Below, in pieces: positions 50,928 to 59,417 of a DNA stretch of 64,000 nt. The stretch lies in NCBI GenBank assembly GCA_963783945.1, contig CAWAPS010000006.1, positions 62,001 through 126,000 of the forward strand. The letters are read 5' to 3'. The notes beneath the pieces are model-generated. The model was not told where the DNA came from. It ran no database searches and saw only the letters and a program-made list of their open reading frames with translations. Both the position numbers and the translations under genes were made by a program. How positions within the stretch are numbered: the stretch's first letter is position 1; each line of letters begins with the position of its first letter. This stretch comes from CAWAPS01 sp963783945 (GTDB lineage: Bacteria; Actinomycetota; Acidimicrobiia; Acidimicrobiales; Palsa-688).

Positions 50928-52420
50928 AGCCCGACCTCCCGCCCGGCCATGAGCGACCGCTGCACCTGCCCCGTCGCCGGCGTCCGGGGCAACTCGTCGA
51001 CGACGACCACTCGACGGGGGTGCTTGAAGGTCGCCACTCGTCCGTCGAGGTGCCGGCGCAAGTCTTCCACCGACGGATCGCTGGCCCCTTCGCCCATGAC
51101 GACCGCCGCGCAGACGATCTCGCCCCACTGGGCATCGGGCACACCTATGACCGCAATGTCCACAACTCCCGGATAGTCCGCCAGCGCCGCTTCCACCTCG
51201 ACCGGCGCTACGGATTCGCCGCCGGTGCGAATGATCTCGCGCTTGCGTCCGACAATGGTGTAGCAACCATCCTCGTCGCGCTCGACGAGGTCGCCGGAGT
51301 GGTACCAGCCATCCTCAACCACGAGCCCGGTTTCGTCGGGCATGTCGTAGTACCCCGACATCAGAGTGTCAGAGGCCAGCAACAGCTCTCCGTCCGCCTC
51401 CACCTTCGCTTTGAGCCCCGGTACCGGCCACCCAACCGATCCCGGCTTGCGCAAGAGGTCGGCATCGCCAAGGCCCAGCGCCCGGCCCACCTCGGTCGAC
51501 CCATAGCTGATGGTCATGCGCACTGACGGAAACCGGGCTTTGATGTCCTCGATCAGATCGAGCCCGACCCGGGAGGTCCCGATCAACGCCCACTCCAGGC
51601 TGCCGGTTTCGTAATGCCCGTTCTGGTCCAGTATGCGTTGCCAGACGGCGGGAATGCAGTAGAGGGAACCCGGGCGGTGGCGTTCGACTGCAGCAAGCAG
51701 CTCTGCCGCGTCGGCCCGTTTGATCAGATGGGCGGGCTGATGGGCCGACCACGCGTAGTAGGCGAACGCCCAGCCACTCATGTGGAACAGAGGAAACATG
51801 ACGAGCTGACCTTTTCCCCCCGTGGTCACCGTCGGTGTCGAACCGGCGTGAGCGCGCAGCCAGGTCGCCCGCTGTGAGATCATCACCCCCTTGGGTCGGC
51901 CGGTGCTGCCGCTCGTCAGGAAGATCGTGAACACGTCCTCCTCTTCGGCCACCGGCGCAGAAGGCGACGACGGCGACGACGACTCAGCCAGACGCTCGAG
52001 GGCGACGCCAGGACCTCGCCGTCCGTAGGTCGCCAGCGCCAGACCCAACTCGCCCGTTAGGGCGGCGGCCGGCTCGGCGTGGGCGCGGTCGGCCACCACC
52101 AATCGGGGCGCCAGGTAGTCGAGGGCCACTCGGGCTTCCTCGACCGAGTAGGCCGGATTCAATGGGGCAAAAGCGGCTCCGAGACGGCCCAGGGCGAATT
52201 GCAGTGGCGCGGCATCGAGGCTTATGTCGGCCCAGTAAGCCACCCGATCCCCCCGCCGGAGCCCCCATCCGGCCAGAGCGTTCGCCAGTCGGTTGGACTT
52301 CTCCCGCATGTGGGCGAAGGTGAGGGCGGCCTCGCCGAGGGTGAGGGCCACGCGATGGGGCGCGGCGCTGGCCGCGCCCGTCAGCACGTCCTCGATCAGG
52401 AGGGCCACCCGCCCCCCCAT
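50924..52420 (-). CDS. AMP-dependent acyl-CoA synthetase (ANL family)
   Basis: A roughly 498-residue class I adenylate-forming enzyme. The P-loop is FLTSGSTGRPKGVMISQRAT; ISYGSTEVGRA is the A5 motif; YHSGDLVERDEDGCYTIVGR and the hinge RKREIIRTGGESVAPVEVEA are A7/A8, and the catalytic lysine motif reads RTPATGQVQRSLM, where the usual Lys is Gln. The loss of that Lys would impair adenylation and is worth checking. ATG 52420 begins ten residues before the first conserved segment; GTG 52498 is a weaker alternative. First gene of the oxidoreductase operon. Confidence 0.87.
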   Translation of the reverse strand: MGGRVALLIEDVLTGAASAAPHRVALTLGEAALTFAHMREKSNRLANALAGWGLRRGDRVAYWADISLDAAPLQFALGRLGAAFAPLNPAYSVEEARVALDYLAPRLVVADRAHAEPAAALTGELGLALATYGRRGPGVALERLAESSSPSSPSAPVAEEEDVFTIFLTSGSTGRPKGVMISQRATWLRAHAGSTPTVTTGGKGQLVMFPLFHMSGWAFAYYAWSAHQPAHLIKRADAAELLAAVERHRPGSLYCIPAVWQRILDQNGHYETGSLEWALIGTSRVGLDLIEDIKARFPSVRMTISYGSTEVGRALGLGDADLLRKPGSVGWPVPGLKAKVEADGELLLASDTLMSGYYDMPDETGLVVEDGWYHSGDLVERDEDGCYTIVGRKREIIRTGGESVAPVEVEAALADYPGVVDIAVIGVPDAQWGEIVCAAVVMGEGASDPSVEDLRRHLDGRVATFKHPRRVVVVDELPRTPATGQVQRSLMAGREVGL

Positions 52421-52735
52421 CGGTAGTTCATCGAGCCCTTGTGGTCGTTCTGCACCAGCCTCCTCGGCTGCACCCGTTTGTGGTCCATGATCGCACACGT
52501 ACGCGGTCTGGGCGCCTCTGGATTGCCCTCGTCCTGCTTCTTGATGATATATCGTGATACGCCAACCGGGATGCTGAACGGATGAAGCGCCGTCGCAACG
52601 GCAGTCAGGCGTGACGGCACCAGGGTGCCATCAGTGGCGGCATCTGTCAAGTTCGGCACCAACCCGGCGGAAAATGGCCGGCCCGGAACTGGCGGTTAGC
52701 CTCAGCTTCGAGTGGCAAAGCAGCGAGAGAGGACC
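52421..52735. promoter_or_regulatory. Divergent control region between the two arms of the island
   Basis: This 315-bp gap separates the divergent ligase (minus) and Zn-dehydrogenase (plus) genes. It holds the AT-rich string TTGATGATATATCGTGATAC (52541-52560) with the perfect palindrome GATATATC (52545-52552), standing out from GC-rich surroundings. The plus gene has a GAGAGAGGA site just before ATG 52736. No ORF here looks coding. Confidence 0.45.
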
Positions 52736-53722
52736 ATGTGGGCGCAAAGGCTTACCGCCCCTCACACTTTTGAAAAGGAGGGGCTGCGTGCGCCGACCCC
52801 GGCTGAGCTCGAACCCGGTCAGGTACTCCTCCGGCTTCTCGCGGCAGGGATCTGTGGGAGCGACCTGGCTTTTTTCCGCGGCTCGGTCCCTCCGTTCGCC
52901 ACTCTGCAGAACGGTCGCTACCGCAACCCGCCTGGAGCACCGCTCCACGAGCTCGTCGGCGAGGTCATCGCGACGCGAGACGAGAACTTCGAGCCCGGAG
53001 CTCGGGTGGTTGGTTGGGCCTCCGAAAACAATGCGCTGACCGAGCTGGTCGTGGCGGATGGCAAGGGACTGTTCGAGTACGACTCCGGGTTACGCCCTGA
53101 AGACGCGATCATCCTGCAGCCCCTGGCCTGTGTCATGCATGCGGTGGAACAAGTCGCCGCGATCGAAGGATGCCGGGCCGCCGTGATCGGCCAGGGGCCC
53201 ATCGGCCTTCTGTTCAGTCAGGTCCTGAAGACCAGGGGCGCCGGCCACGTGACCGGGATCGACAAGGTCCCGAGACTGGAACTCGCCGGAGCCTACGGCG
53301 TGGATGAGATGATCCACGCGTCGAGTGAGCAGTGGGCGGCGGAACTGGTCGCCGGTTCGCTCCGGCACCGGCCTGAGCTCGTCATAGAAGCAGTCGGTCA
53401 TCAGGTCGGAACGCTGAAGAATGCCGTGGAGGCGGTGGCTCCCAACGGGCAGGTGTACTACTTCGGTATTCCGGACGACGAGATCTACCCGTTCCCCATG
53501 TACCTCTTCCTCCGCAAGAACGCCCGTTTGTTCGCAGGTACCACTCCAGCGGAGCGGCGGCGGCCCTCTCTGGTCAAGGCGGCCGGGCATCTGAACGCCC
53601 ATCCCGAGATCGTCGGCAGCTACGTGACGAACGTCCTCCACGTCGACGACGTCAACCAGGCATTTCAGCTGGCCATCGCTCCGACAAGCGGTCAGCTCAA
53701 GGTTGTCCTCCTGGCCAGGTAG
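52736..53722 (+). CDS. Zinc-type alcohol dehydrogenase-like protein
   Basis: A 328-residue MDR-family protein. LLAAGICGSDLAFFRGSVPP carries the first zinc ligand Cys; LHELVGEVIATRD replaces the usual GHE, keeping His-Glu; the coenzyme loop is AAVIGQGPIGLLFSQVLKTR and GIDKVPRLELA places an Asp after strand two, favouring NAD(H). The cysteine-rich structural zinc lobe is missing. It probably oxidises an alcohol or reduces an aldehyde, which fits the adjacent LuxE/LuxC-like genes. Confidence 0.88.
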   Translation: MWAQRLTAPHTFEKEGLRAPTPAELEPGQVLLRLLAAGICGSDLAFFRGSVPPFATLQNGRYRNPPGAPLHELVGEVIATRDENFEPGARVVGWASENNALTELVVADGKGLFEYDSGLRPEDAIILQPLACVMHAVEQVAAIEGCRAAVIGQGPIGLLFSQVLKTRGAGHVTGIDKVPRLELAGAYGVDEMIHASSEQWAAELVAGSLRHRPELVIEAVGHQVGTLKNAVEAVAPNGQVYYFGIPDDEIYPFPMYLFLRKNARLFAGTTPAERRRPSLVKAAGHLNAHPEIVGSYVTNVLHVDDVNQAFQLAIAPTSGQLKVVLLAR

Positions 53723-53847
53723 GCGCTGAGCGGGACCGAAGGCGGCTAGCCCAGCCCGGTCATCCGGTCAAGCCGGCGCTGGCCGGGCGGTGCAGAAACC
53801 CGACTCTGTGGTATGGTTTCCTCGTTCGCGCGATTTCGGGAGTCGTC

Positions 53848-55143
53848 ATGTCGGTCACCACGGTTCAACAGGGCACGGTAGAAACGATGGACGCCCTCTT
53901 TCAGCAGCGGTTGGGGCAGGTGCCGGTTCTGCGCCAGAGAGCGGAGGCCGAGGGCATCAAGGCGATCAGGGCCTACGAGGACATGGTCCCGCTGCTGTTC
54001 CCGCACACGACATACAAGAGCTATCCGGAGTCGCTCGTGGCCAAGCGCAACTGGGCCCAGATGAACCGGTGGCTGGACTCGTTGTCGACCCATCGGGTGG
54101 ACAACGTCGACGTCGCCGGCGTCGAGGATGTCGACGACTGGATCGACCGGCTCGAGGCCGCCGGGCACCTGGTGACGAGCTCGAGCGGCACGAGCGGCAA
54201 AGGCTCGTTTCTCAACAAGACCAGGCGCGACCGCGAGGTGTCGCTCGGCAACCTGATCGATTGCCTGACCGCCACCGGTCTGCCCCCCGAGCCCTCCTGG
54301 CATGTGGTCCCGGTTGGTCCGTCCACTTCGGTGTCCCACCACAACGCGGTGCGGGACATGATCATCGCCCGTTACGCCCGACCGGACAGCATCAGCGTCC
54401 CCGAGAAGGTGAACGAGGTGGGCCACCACCGCTATATGTCCCGGCTGGCGGCGATGCGCCGCGCCATGACGGACGGGACTGCGGCGCCCGATGAGGTCGC
54501 AGCGTTCGAGGCCGAAGCGGCCGCCCGCCAAGCCGAGGTGGAGGAGCGCCTGAGCTACATAGCCGGGCAGCTGCTGGAGCACCGGACCGAGCGGGTGATG
54601 TTCAATGCCACCTTCCCCCTGCTCTTCCGCCTGTGTGAGATATTGCGCGAGCAGGGGGTGTCGGTGGGCGACATCTCCGGGCCGAACGCGCTGACCACTG
54701 GTGGCGGGTTGAAGGGTATGGCTCTCCCGGCCGACTACCAGTCCCAGATCTTCCGCCTGTTGAACATCGCCCCGAGCCGATTCCTGCATTACTACAGCAT
54801 GCAGGAGCTCAACCTCCGCAACCCCAAATGCCTGGAGGGCCGTTACCACCTGGCGGCGGGGCTGGTGCTGTTCGTGCTGGACCAGGACGGAGAGCGCCTG
54901 GCCGACGTTTCCGACGGCCAGGTCGAAGGCCGGGCCGCTTTCTTCGATACAACCGTCGATGGCCGCTGGGGCGGGACGATCTCGGGCGACAAGATCCGGG
55001 TGGATCTCGGCTCCTGCCCCTGCGGCAAGTCCGGGCCGACCATCTTCGACGAGATCACCCGGTACATGAACCTGCCCGACGGTGACAAGATCACATGTGC
55101 GGGCACCATCGACGCCTATGTCCGCGGTTTCATCGACGGGTGA
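53848..55143 (+). CDS. LuxE/PaaK-like acyl-activating protein
   Basis: A 431-residue adenylating protein of the ANL superfamily's LuxE/PaaK branch. The phosphate loop SSSGTSGKGSF is at residues 111-121. The middle part has FPLLFRLCEILREQGVSVGD and SGPNALTTGGGLKGMALP; HYYSMQELNL is the acidic motif Y-x-MQE-x-N seen in LuxE; CPCGKSGPTI (C390, C392) recalls PaaK. C417, 15 residues from the C-terminus, is where LuxE holds its acyl-thioester cysteine. LuxE activates a fatty acid as acyl-AMP and hands it to LuxC. The next gene, 19 nt downstream, encodes a LuxC-like reductase, which supports this reading. Confidence 0.82.
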   Translation: MSVTTVQQGTVETMDALFQQRLGQVPVLRQRAEAEGIKAIRAYEDMVPLLFPHTTYKSYPESLVAKRNWAQMNRWLDSLSTHRVDNVDVAGVEDVDDWIDRLEAAGHLVTSSSGTSGKGSFLNKTRRDREVSLGNLIDCLTATGLPPEPSWHVVPVGPSTSVSHHNAVRDMIIARYARPDSISVPEKVNEVGHHRYMSRLAAMRRAMTDGTAAPDEVAAFEAEAAARQAEVEERLSYIAGQLLEHRTERVMFNATFPLLFRLCEILREQGVSVGDISGPNALTTGGGLKGMALPADYQSQIFRLLNIAPSRFLHYYSMQELNLRNPKCLEGRYHLAAGLVLFVLDQDGERLADVSDGQVEGRAAFFDTTVDGRWGGTISGDKIRVDLGSCPCGKSGPTIFDEITRYMNLPDGDKITCAGTIDAYVRGFIDG

Positions 55144-55162
55144 AGAAAGCGAGCTCCAAACG

Positions 55163-56575
55163 ATGAGCGTGACTGCTGTCAGTCCCGGCACACAGACCAG
55201 GATCAGGGTGCCCCACTTCGTGCGGGGCCGGGTGGTGTGGGGCGACGACACCGAGTACCTGTCTCGAGACTTCGGTGTTCCCTTCGTCACCCCCCGGCTC
55301 CAGCTCAACGAGCTGTTTCCCCCTCGCAGCCAACCCGGGCCGGCGTTCGACGTTCCGATCGAGGAGATCATCGACTTCCTCGTCGAGACCGGCCAGCATC
55401 TCACCCTGGAGCGCAACGAGTACCTGCAGGAGTCGCTGGAGATGACCCTGCGGGTGAGCGCCCTGCCCCGGCGGATAATCGAGAACACCTTCGCCCGGCC
55501 CGGCCAGTTCCTGACCAAGGAGGCGCTCACCTACCGTCTCGAACGGACATTCGGGGACGTCGACGTCCTCGACGGCTGGGTCGAACACGTCGACCCCAAC
55601 GGGAACGTGAGCCGGATCCGGGCCTTCCCCCCTCGCCTGGTGCACATGCTGGCCGGCAACTCCCCAAGCGGCTGCATGCTGTCCATCGCGGACGGAGCGC
55701 TGCTCAAGGCGGTCAACGTGTACAAGATGCCCTCGGCCGACCCGTTCACCACCGTGGCCGTTCTGCGCACTATGGCCGACATCGCCCCGGATCACCCGGT
55801 GTTGCGATCCATCTCGGCGGTGTACTGGCGCGGCGGCGACGCCAGGATCGAGGGCGTGCTGTACCGCTCCCAGTACTTCGACAAGCTGGTGGCCTGGGGC
55901 GGCGGCGACGCCATCACCAACGCGGCCAAATATGTGGCACCGGGGTTCCAGCTGATCTCGTTCGACCCGAAAGTCTCCATGGCGGTCATCGGCCGGGAAG
56001 CGTTCGCTTCGGATGAAACCTTGCACCAGGTGGCGGATCTGGCCGCCAACGACGCCACCATCTTCAACCAGGACGCCTGCGTGGCCGCCCGGCATATTTT
56101 TGTGGAGGCCGACGTCGCCCACGCCGACCAGTTCTGTGAGCTGCTGTGCCGGCAACTCGGTGTGGATCGCCAGTTCGCCTCCGGCGTCGGGCCTAAGACT
56201 CCCTCGGATATCCGCGAGGAGGTCGAGGGCATGCGTTTCCTGGAACCTGACTACCGCATCTGGGGCGGATACGACGGCCGCGGCCTGGTGGTCCGATCAC
56301 CCGAACCGGTCGACTTCCACCCCACGAACAAGACAGTGAATGTGGTGCCCGTCGACTCTCTCACGGACGCCACCCGGTTCGCCACCGTCGCTACGCAAAC
56401 GGTGGGCGTGTACCCGTACGACCGCAAGGCCGAACTGCGCGACCGCCTGGCCACCGCCGGAGTCCAGCGCGTCGTTCGTCTCGGGAGCGCGCTACGGGGC
56501 AGCCTCGGCAACCCCCACGACGCCATGTACCCACTTCACCGGATGGTGCAGTGGGTCGTCGATGACGACGCCTGA
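55163..56575 (+). CDS. LuxC-like acyl-CoA/acyl-thioester reductase
   Basis: A 470-residue member of the LuxC (acyl-CoA reductase) family in the aldehyde dehydrogenase superfamily. MLAGNSPSGCMLSIADGALL is the cofactor-binding segment; the catalytic cysteine is C306 in FNQDACVAARHIF; the end NPHDAMYPLHRMVQWV resembles the conserved LuxC C-terminus. The enzyme reduces an acyl group held as thioester to an aldehyde with NADPH. ATG 55163 lies 19 nt after the LuxE-like stop. No luciferase genes are present in this window, so the aldehyde probably goes to the dehydrogenase or to a carboxylated product. Confidence 0.83.
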   Translation: MSVTAVSPGTQTRIRVPHFVRGRVVWGDDTEYLSRDFGVPFVTPRLQLNELFPPRSQPGPAFDVPIEEIIDFLVETGQHLTLERNEYLQESLEMTLRVSALPRRIIENTFARPGQFLTKEALTYRLERTFGDVDVLDGWVEHVDPNGNVSRIRAFPPRLVHMLAGNSPSGCMLSIADGALLKAVNVYKMPSADPFTTVAVLRTMADIAPDHPVLRSISAVYWRGGDARIEGVLYRSQYFDKLVAWGGGDAITNAAKYVAPGFQLISFDPKVSMAVIGREAFASDETLHQVADLAANDATIFNQDACVAARHIFVEADVAHADQFCELLCRQLGVDRQFASGVGPKTPSDIREEVEGMRFLEPDYRIWGGYDGRGLVVRSPEPVDFHPTNKTVNVVPVDSLTDATRFATVATQTVGVYPYDRKAELRDRLATAGVQRVVRLGSALRGSLGNPHDAMYPLHRMVQWVVDDDA

Positions 56576-56683
56576 CCCGGCCCGCACGGGAGGTGCGCCG
56601 AAGTAGTATCAGCCGATCAGCACCCGAGTGCGTAACGTAGCTGTCCGGTACCTCGGATAGCGGAGTGACAGGGGAACTACTGC

Positions 56684-56752
56684 ATGGCGCGTTATCCCAA
56701 ACTGGCGGACGGTCGCTGGACCAACCTGCGCTTGGGGGAGGTCCTGCGATGA
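56684..56752 (+). CDS. 22-residue leader ORF coupled to the amidohydrolase
   Basis: ATG 56684 follows AGGGGAAC by 6 nt and opens 22 codons (MARYPKLADGRWTNLRLGEV, then LR) ending in a TGA that overlaps the ATG of the amidohydrolase (ATGA). The start MARYPK…W resembles the N-terminus of Rieske oxygenase alpha subunits, so it may be a relic of such a gene now acting as a translation-coupling leader. Confidence 0.4.
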   Translation: MARYPKLADGRWTNLRLGEVLR

Positions 56753-57996
56753 CCGAGCCCATCGTGGTTCGAGCGGATCGGTGGCTCGACGTCCAATCGG
56801 GCCAGATCAACTCTCCCGCCGTTCTGGTCGTAGAGGAAAACCTCATCGCGGATATCGGCTCGAGCAAACCACCTTCGTCGGCGATGGAGATCGACCTCGG
56901 CGATGTGACATTGCTTCCAGGGCTCATGGACATGGAGCTCAACTTCTTCATCGGCGGCCCGGAGAACCCCGACGGCCTGCCCAACCCGCTCCACGGCGTT
57001 CAGGACGACCCTGCCTACCGGACTTTGCGCAGCACGGTAAATGCGAAGGCCACCCTCTTGGCCGGGTTCACAACGGTCCGCAACCTGGGCCTTATGGTGA
57101 AGACGGGCGGTTATATCCTTGACGTGTCCCTGGGGCGGGCGATCGACAGGGGCTGGGTGGACGGCCCGCGGATCGTGGCCGCCGGCCATGCCATCAGCCC
57201 CTCGGGGGGTCACCTCGACCCCACGATGGTGCGCGGCCTGGCGCCGTCGATCATGCCCCTCAGCGTCGAGGAGGGAATAGCCAACGGCGTACCTGAGGTC
57301 CGCAAAGCGGTCCGCTACCAGATCAAGCACGGCGCCGGCCTCATAAAGATCTCCGCCTCCGGCGGGGTCATGTCCTACAACAGCTCGCCGGGATCGCAGC
57401 AGTATTCCGACGAGGAGCTCGAAGCGATAGTGGACGAGGCGCACCGCGCCGGCGTTCGGGTGGCGGCCCACGGCGTCGGCGACGTCGCCATCAGGGCCTG
57501 CATCCGTGCCGGTGTCGACTGTATCGAACACGGCTTCATGGCGACCGACGACACCATCGAAATGATGGTCGAGCACGGCACGTTTCTGGTGTCCACCCAG
57601 ACGCTCTGCGGAGGAATGGCCCTGTCCAAGGCCGACAAGGTCCATCAGCAGAAGGCGGCCGAGGTGTTTCCGATGGCCAGGGATATGCTGCCCAAGGCGG
57701 TTAAAGCCGGAGTCAAGATCGCGTGCGGCACGGACGCCCCCGCCATCCCGCACGGAAGCAATGCCCGAGAGCTGGCAACCCTGGTTGAGCGCGGTATGAC
57801 ACCGTTGCAGGCGCTTCAGGCCGCTACGATCACCAGCGCCGACCTCATAGATGTAGATGATCGCGGCCGGCTCGAGCCGGGTCTGCTCGCCGACGTCGTC
57901 GCCGTGCCCGGGAACCCGTTGGAAGACATCACCGTGGCCCAGGACATGCGATTCGTGATGAAGGACGGGCGGATCTACAAAGGTCCGACAGCTTGA
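56749..57996 (+). CDS. Amidohydrolase-superfamily protein with altered metal site
   Basis: A 415-residue protein of the imidazolonepropionase/prolidase-like amidohydrolases. Present are the lysine region LIKISASGGVMSYN, VAAHGVGDVAIRACI and CIEHGFMATD with metal histidines, CGTDAPAIPHGSNAREL with the catalytic Asp, and the terminal GRLEPGLLADVVAVPGNP. The N-terminal HxH that follows the PGL(I/M)D entry is replaced by GLMDMELNFFIGG, so the first metal pair is lost. The chain may bind one metal or act on an unusual substrate. Overlaps the leader ORF and the following dehydrogenase by 4 nt each. Confidence 0.82.
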   Translation: MTEPIVVRADRWLDVQSGQINSPAVLVVEENLIADIGSSKPPSSAMEIDLGDVTLLPGLMDMELNFFIGGPENPDGLPNPLHGVQDDPAYRTLRSTVNAKATLLAGFTTVRNLGLMVKTGGYILDVSLGRAIDRGWVDGPRIVAAGHAISPSGGHLDPTMVRGLAPSIMPLSVEEGIANGVPEVRKAVRYQIKHGAGLIKISASGGVMSYNSSPGSQQYSDEELEAIVDEAHRAGVRVAAHGVGDVAIRACIRAGVDCIEHGFMATDDTIEMMVEHGTFLVSTQTLCGGMALSKADKVHQQKAAEVFPMARDMLPKAVKAGVKIACGTDAPAIPHGSNARELATLVERGMTPLQALQAATITSADLIDVDDRGRLEPGLLADVVAVPGNPLEDITVAQDMRFVMKDGRIYKGPTA

Positions 57997-59264
57997 CCAT
58001 TGATTTCACCTTCCCCCCTGAGATCGACGAGATCCGGGGGAGGATGCGGGAGTTCATGCAGACGGTCGTGGCGCCGGCCGAGCGCAAGGCGGACGAGAGC
58101 GGCTGGGGCCGCAACGAGTGGGTTCGGGCCCTGATCGACCTCCGAGCCGCGGCCCGCGAGGCCCGACTGTGGCTGCCCCACATGCCGGCGGAATGGGGGG
58201 GGATGGGACTCGGCCACGTCGCCATGGCGGCCGTGTCAGCCGAGGCCGCCCGCACCCGGATGGGGCCGACGGTACTGAACGCCCAGGCTCCTGACGAGGG
58301 AAACATGCACACCCTGCTGCGCTGGGCCACTCCGGACCAGCAGCAGCGCTATCTCCAGCCGTTGTGCGACGGAGTCAAGCTCATAGACGGCAAGCCGCGA
58401 TCCTTCCGGTCGTGCTTCGCCCTGACCGAGCCCGAGGTCGCGGGATCGGATCCCACCCTCATCCGCACCCAGGCCGTTCAGGACGGCGACGAGTGGGTCG
58501 TCAACGGCCACAAGTGGTTTATCTCGGGGGCGCGCGGCGCTCGCTTCGCCATCCTGATCGCCCGCACCGAGGATGATCCGGAGGTCCGCCAAGCCGGCAA
58601 CTCCGCCTTCATCGTCGATCTCCCGAGTGAAGGATGGGAGGTCGTGCGGGATATCGAGACCATGTCGGGCGGCCACAACCACTGCGAGATCCGGATCACC
58701 GACCTGCGCATCCCGGCGGCCAACATGCTGGGCGGCCGCGGTCAAGGTCACCTGCTCGGCCAGTACCGGCTGGGGCCCGCCCGGCTCGCTCACTGCATGC
58801 GCTGGATCGGCCAGGCGGAGACGGCGCTCGACATGATGGTGGACCGATCACTCAATCGCTACAGCCACGGGTCGCTCCTCGCAGAAAAGCAGGGCATCCA
58901 GTGGCTCATAGCCGACTCAACCATCGAGTTGTACCAGGCGAAGCTCATGGTGCTGCACGCCGCGTACCTCATCGACGCCGCCGATAACGACTTCAACCAG
59001 GTCGACTTCCGGTCCGAAGTCTCCATGACAAAGCACTTCGTGGCCAACGCCTTGAATCGGATAATCGACCGGGCCGTCCAGGTGCACGGCGCCCTCGGGT
59101 ACTCCAACGACACCCCGCTCGCCCACATGCTCACCCAGGCCCGCTGGGCCCGTTTCGCTGATGGGGCTGACGAGATCCACCTCATGCGAACGGCCGAGCG
59201 GACCATTGCCATTTATCGTGACACCGGGTCGACCCGCGCTGCCACCGGCAACCTCCCGGTTTGA
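57993..59264 (+). CDS. Acyl-CoA dehydrogenase, ACAD10/11-like
   Basis: A 423-residue acyl-CoA dehydrogenase: ALTEPEVAGSDPTLIRTQAV, WVVNGHKWFISGARGARFAI, LGPARLAHCMRWIGQAETAL, AVQVHGALGYSNDTPLAHML and a C-terminal ADGADEIHLMRTAERTIA. Like the gene at 9269 it belongs to the longer ACAD10/11-type branch. TTG 57993 overlaps the amidohydrolase stop (TTGA). Confidence 0.93.
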   Translation: MTIDFTFPPEIDEIRGRMREFMQTVVAPAERKADESGWGRNEWVRALIDLRAAAREARLWLPHMPAEWGGMGLGHVAMAAVSAEAARTRMGPTVLNAQAPDEGNMHTLLRWATPDQQQRYLQPLCDGVKLIDGKPRSFRSCFALTEPEVAGSDPTLIRTQAVQDGDEWVVNGHKWFISGARGARFAILIARTEDDPEVRQAGNSAFIVDLPSEGWEVVRDIETMSGGHNHCEIRITDLRIPAANMLGGRGQGHLLGQYRLGPARLAHCMRWIGQAETALDMMVDRSLNRYSHGSLLAEKQGIQWLIADSTIELYQAKLMVLHAAYLIDAADNDFNQVDFRSEVSMTKHFVANALNRIIDRAVQVHGALGYSNDTPLAHMLTQARWARFADGADEIHLMRTAERTIAIYRDTGSTRAATGNLPV

Positions 59265-59417
59265 ACCGCGCCGCGCCATCGGTAGTGGCTCAGTGCCCGC
59301 GGCAAACCCCGCTGGTTTCCCGCGACTTTCGGCACGTGCAATTCTGCGAGGCGGTTTTAGCTAACCTCCTCGGAGGCTTTCTCGGCCAAGGTTTACGAGA
59401 ACACAGGGAGGACAGGC

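Noticed and set aside
53746..55530. 594-residue open frame on the minus strand opposite the LuxE/LuxC genes
   Set aside because: It is the antisense shadow of two genes with clear family motifs; the shadow has no recognisable domain.
53848..56575. A bioluminescence (lux) operon
   Set aside because: Only LuxE- and LuxC-like genes are present; no luciferase LuxA/LuxB or LuxD-like gene was seen in the window.
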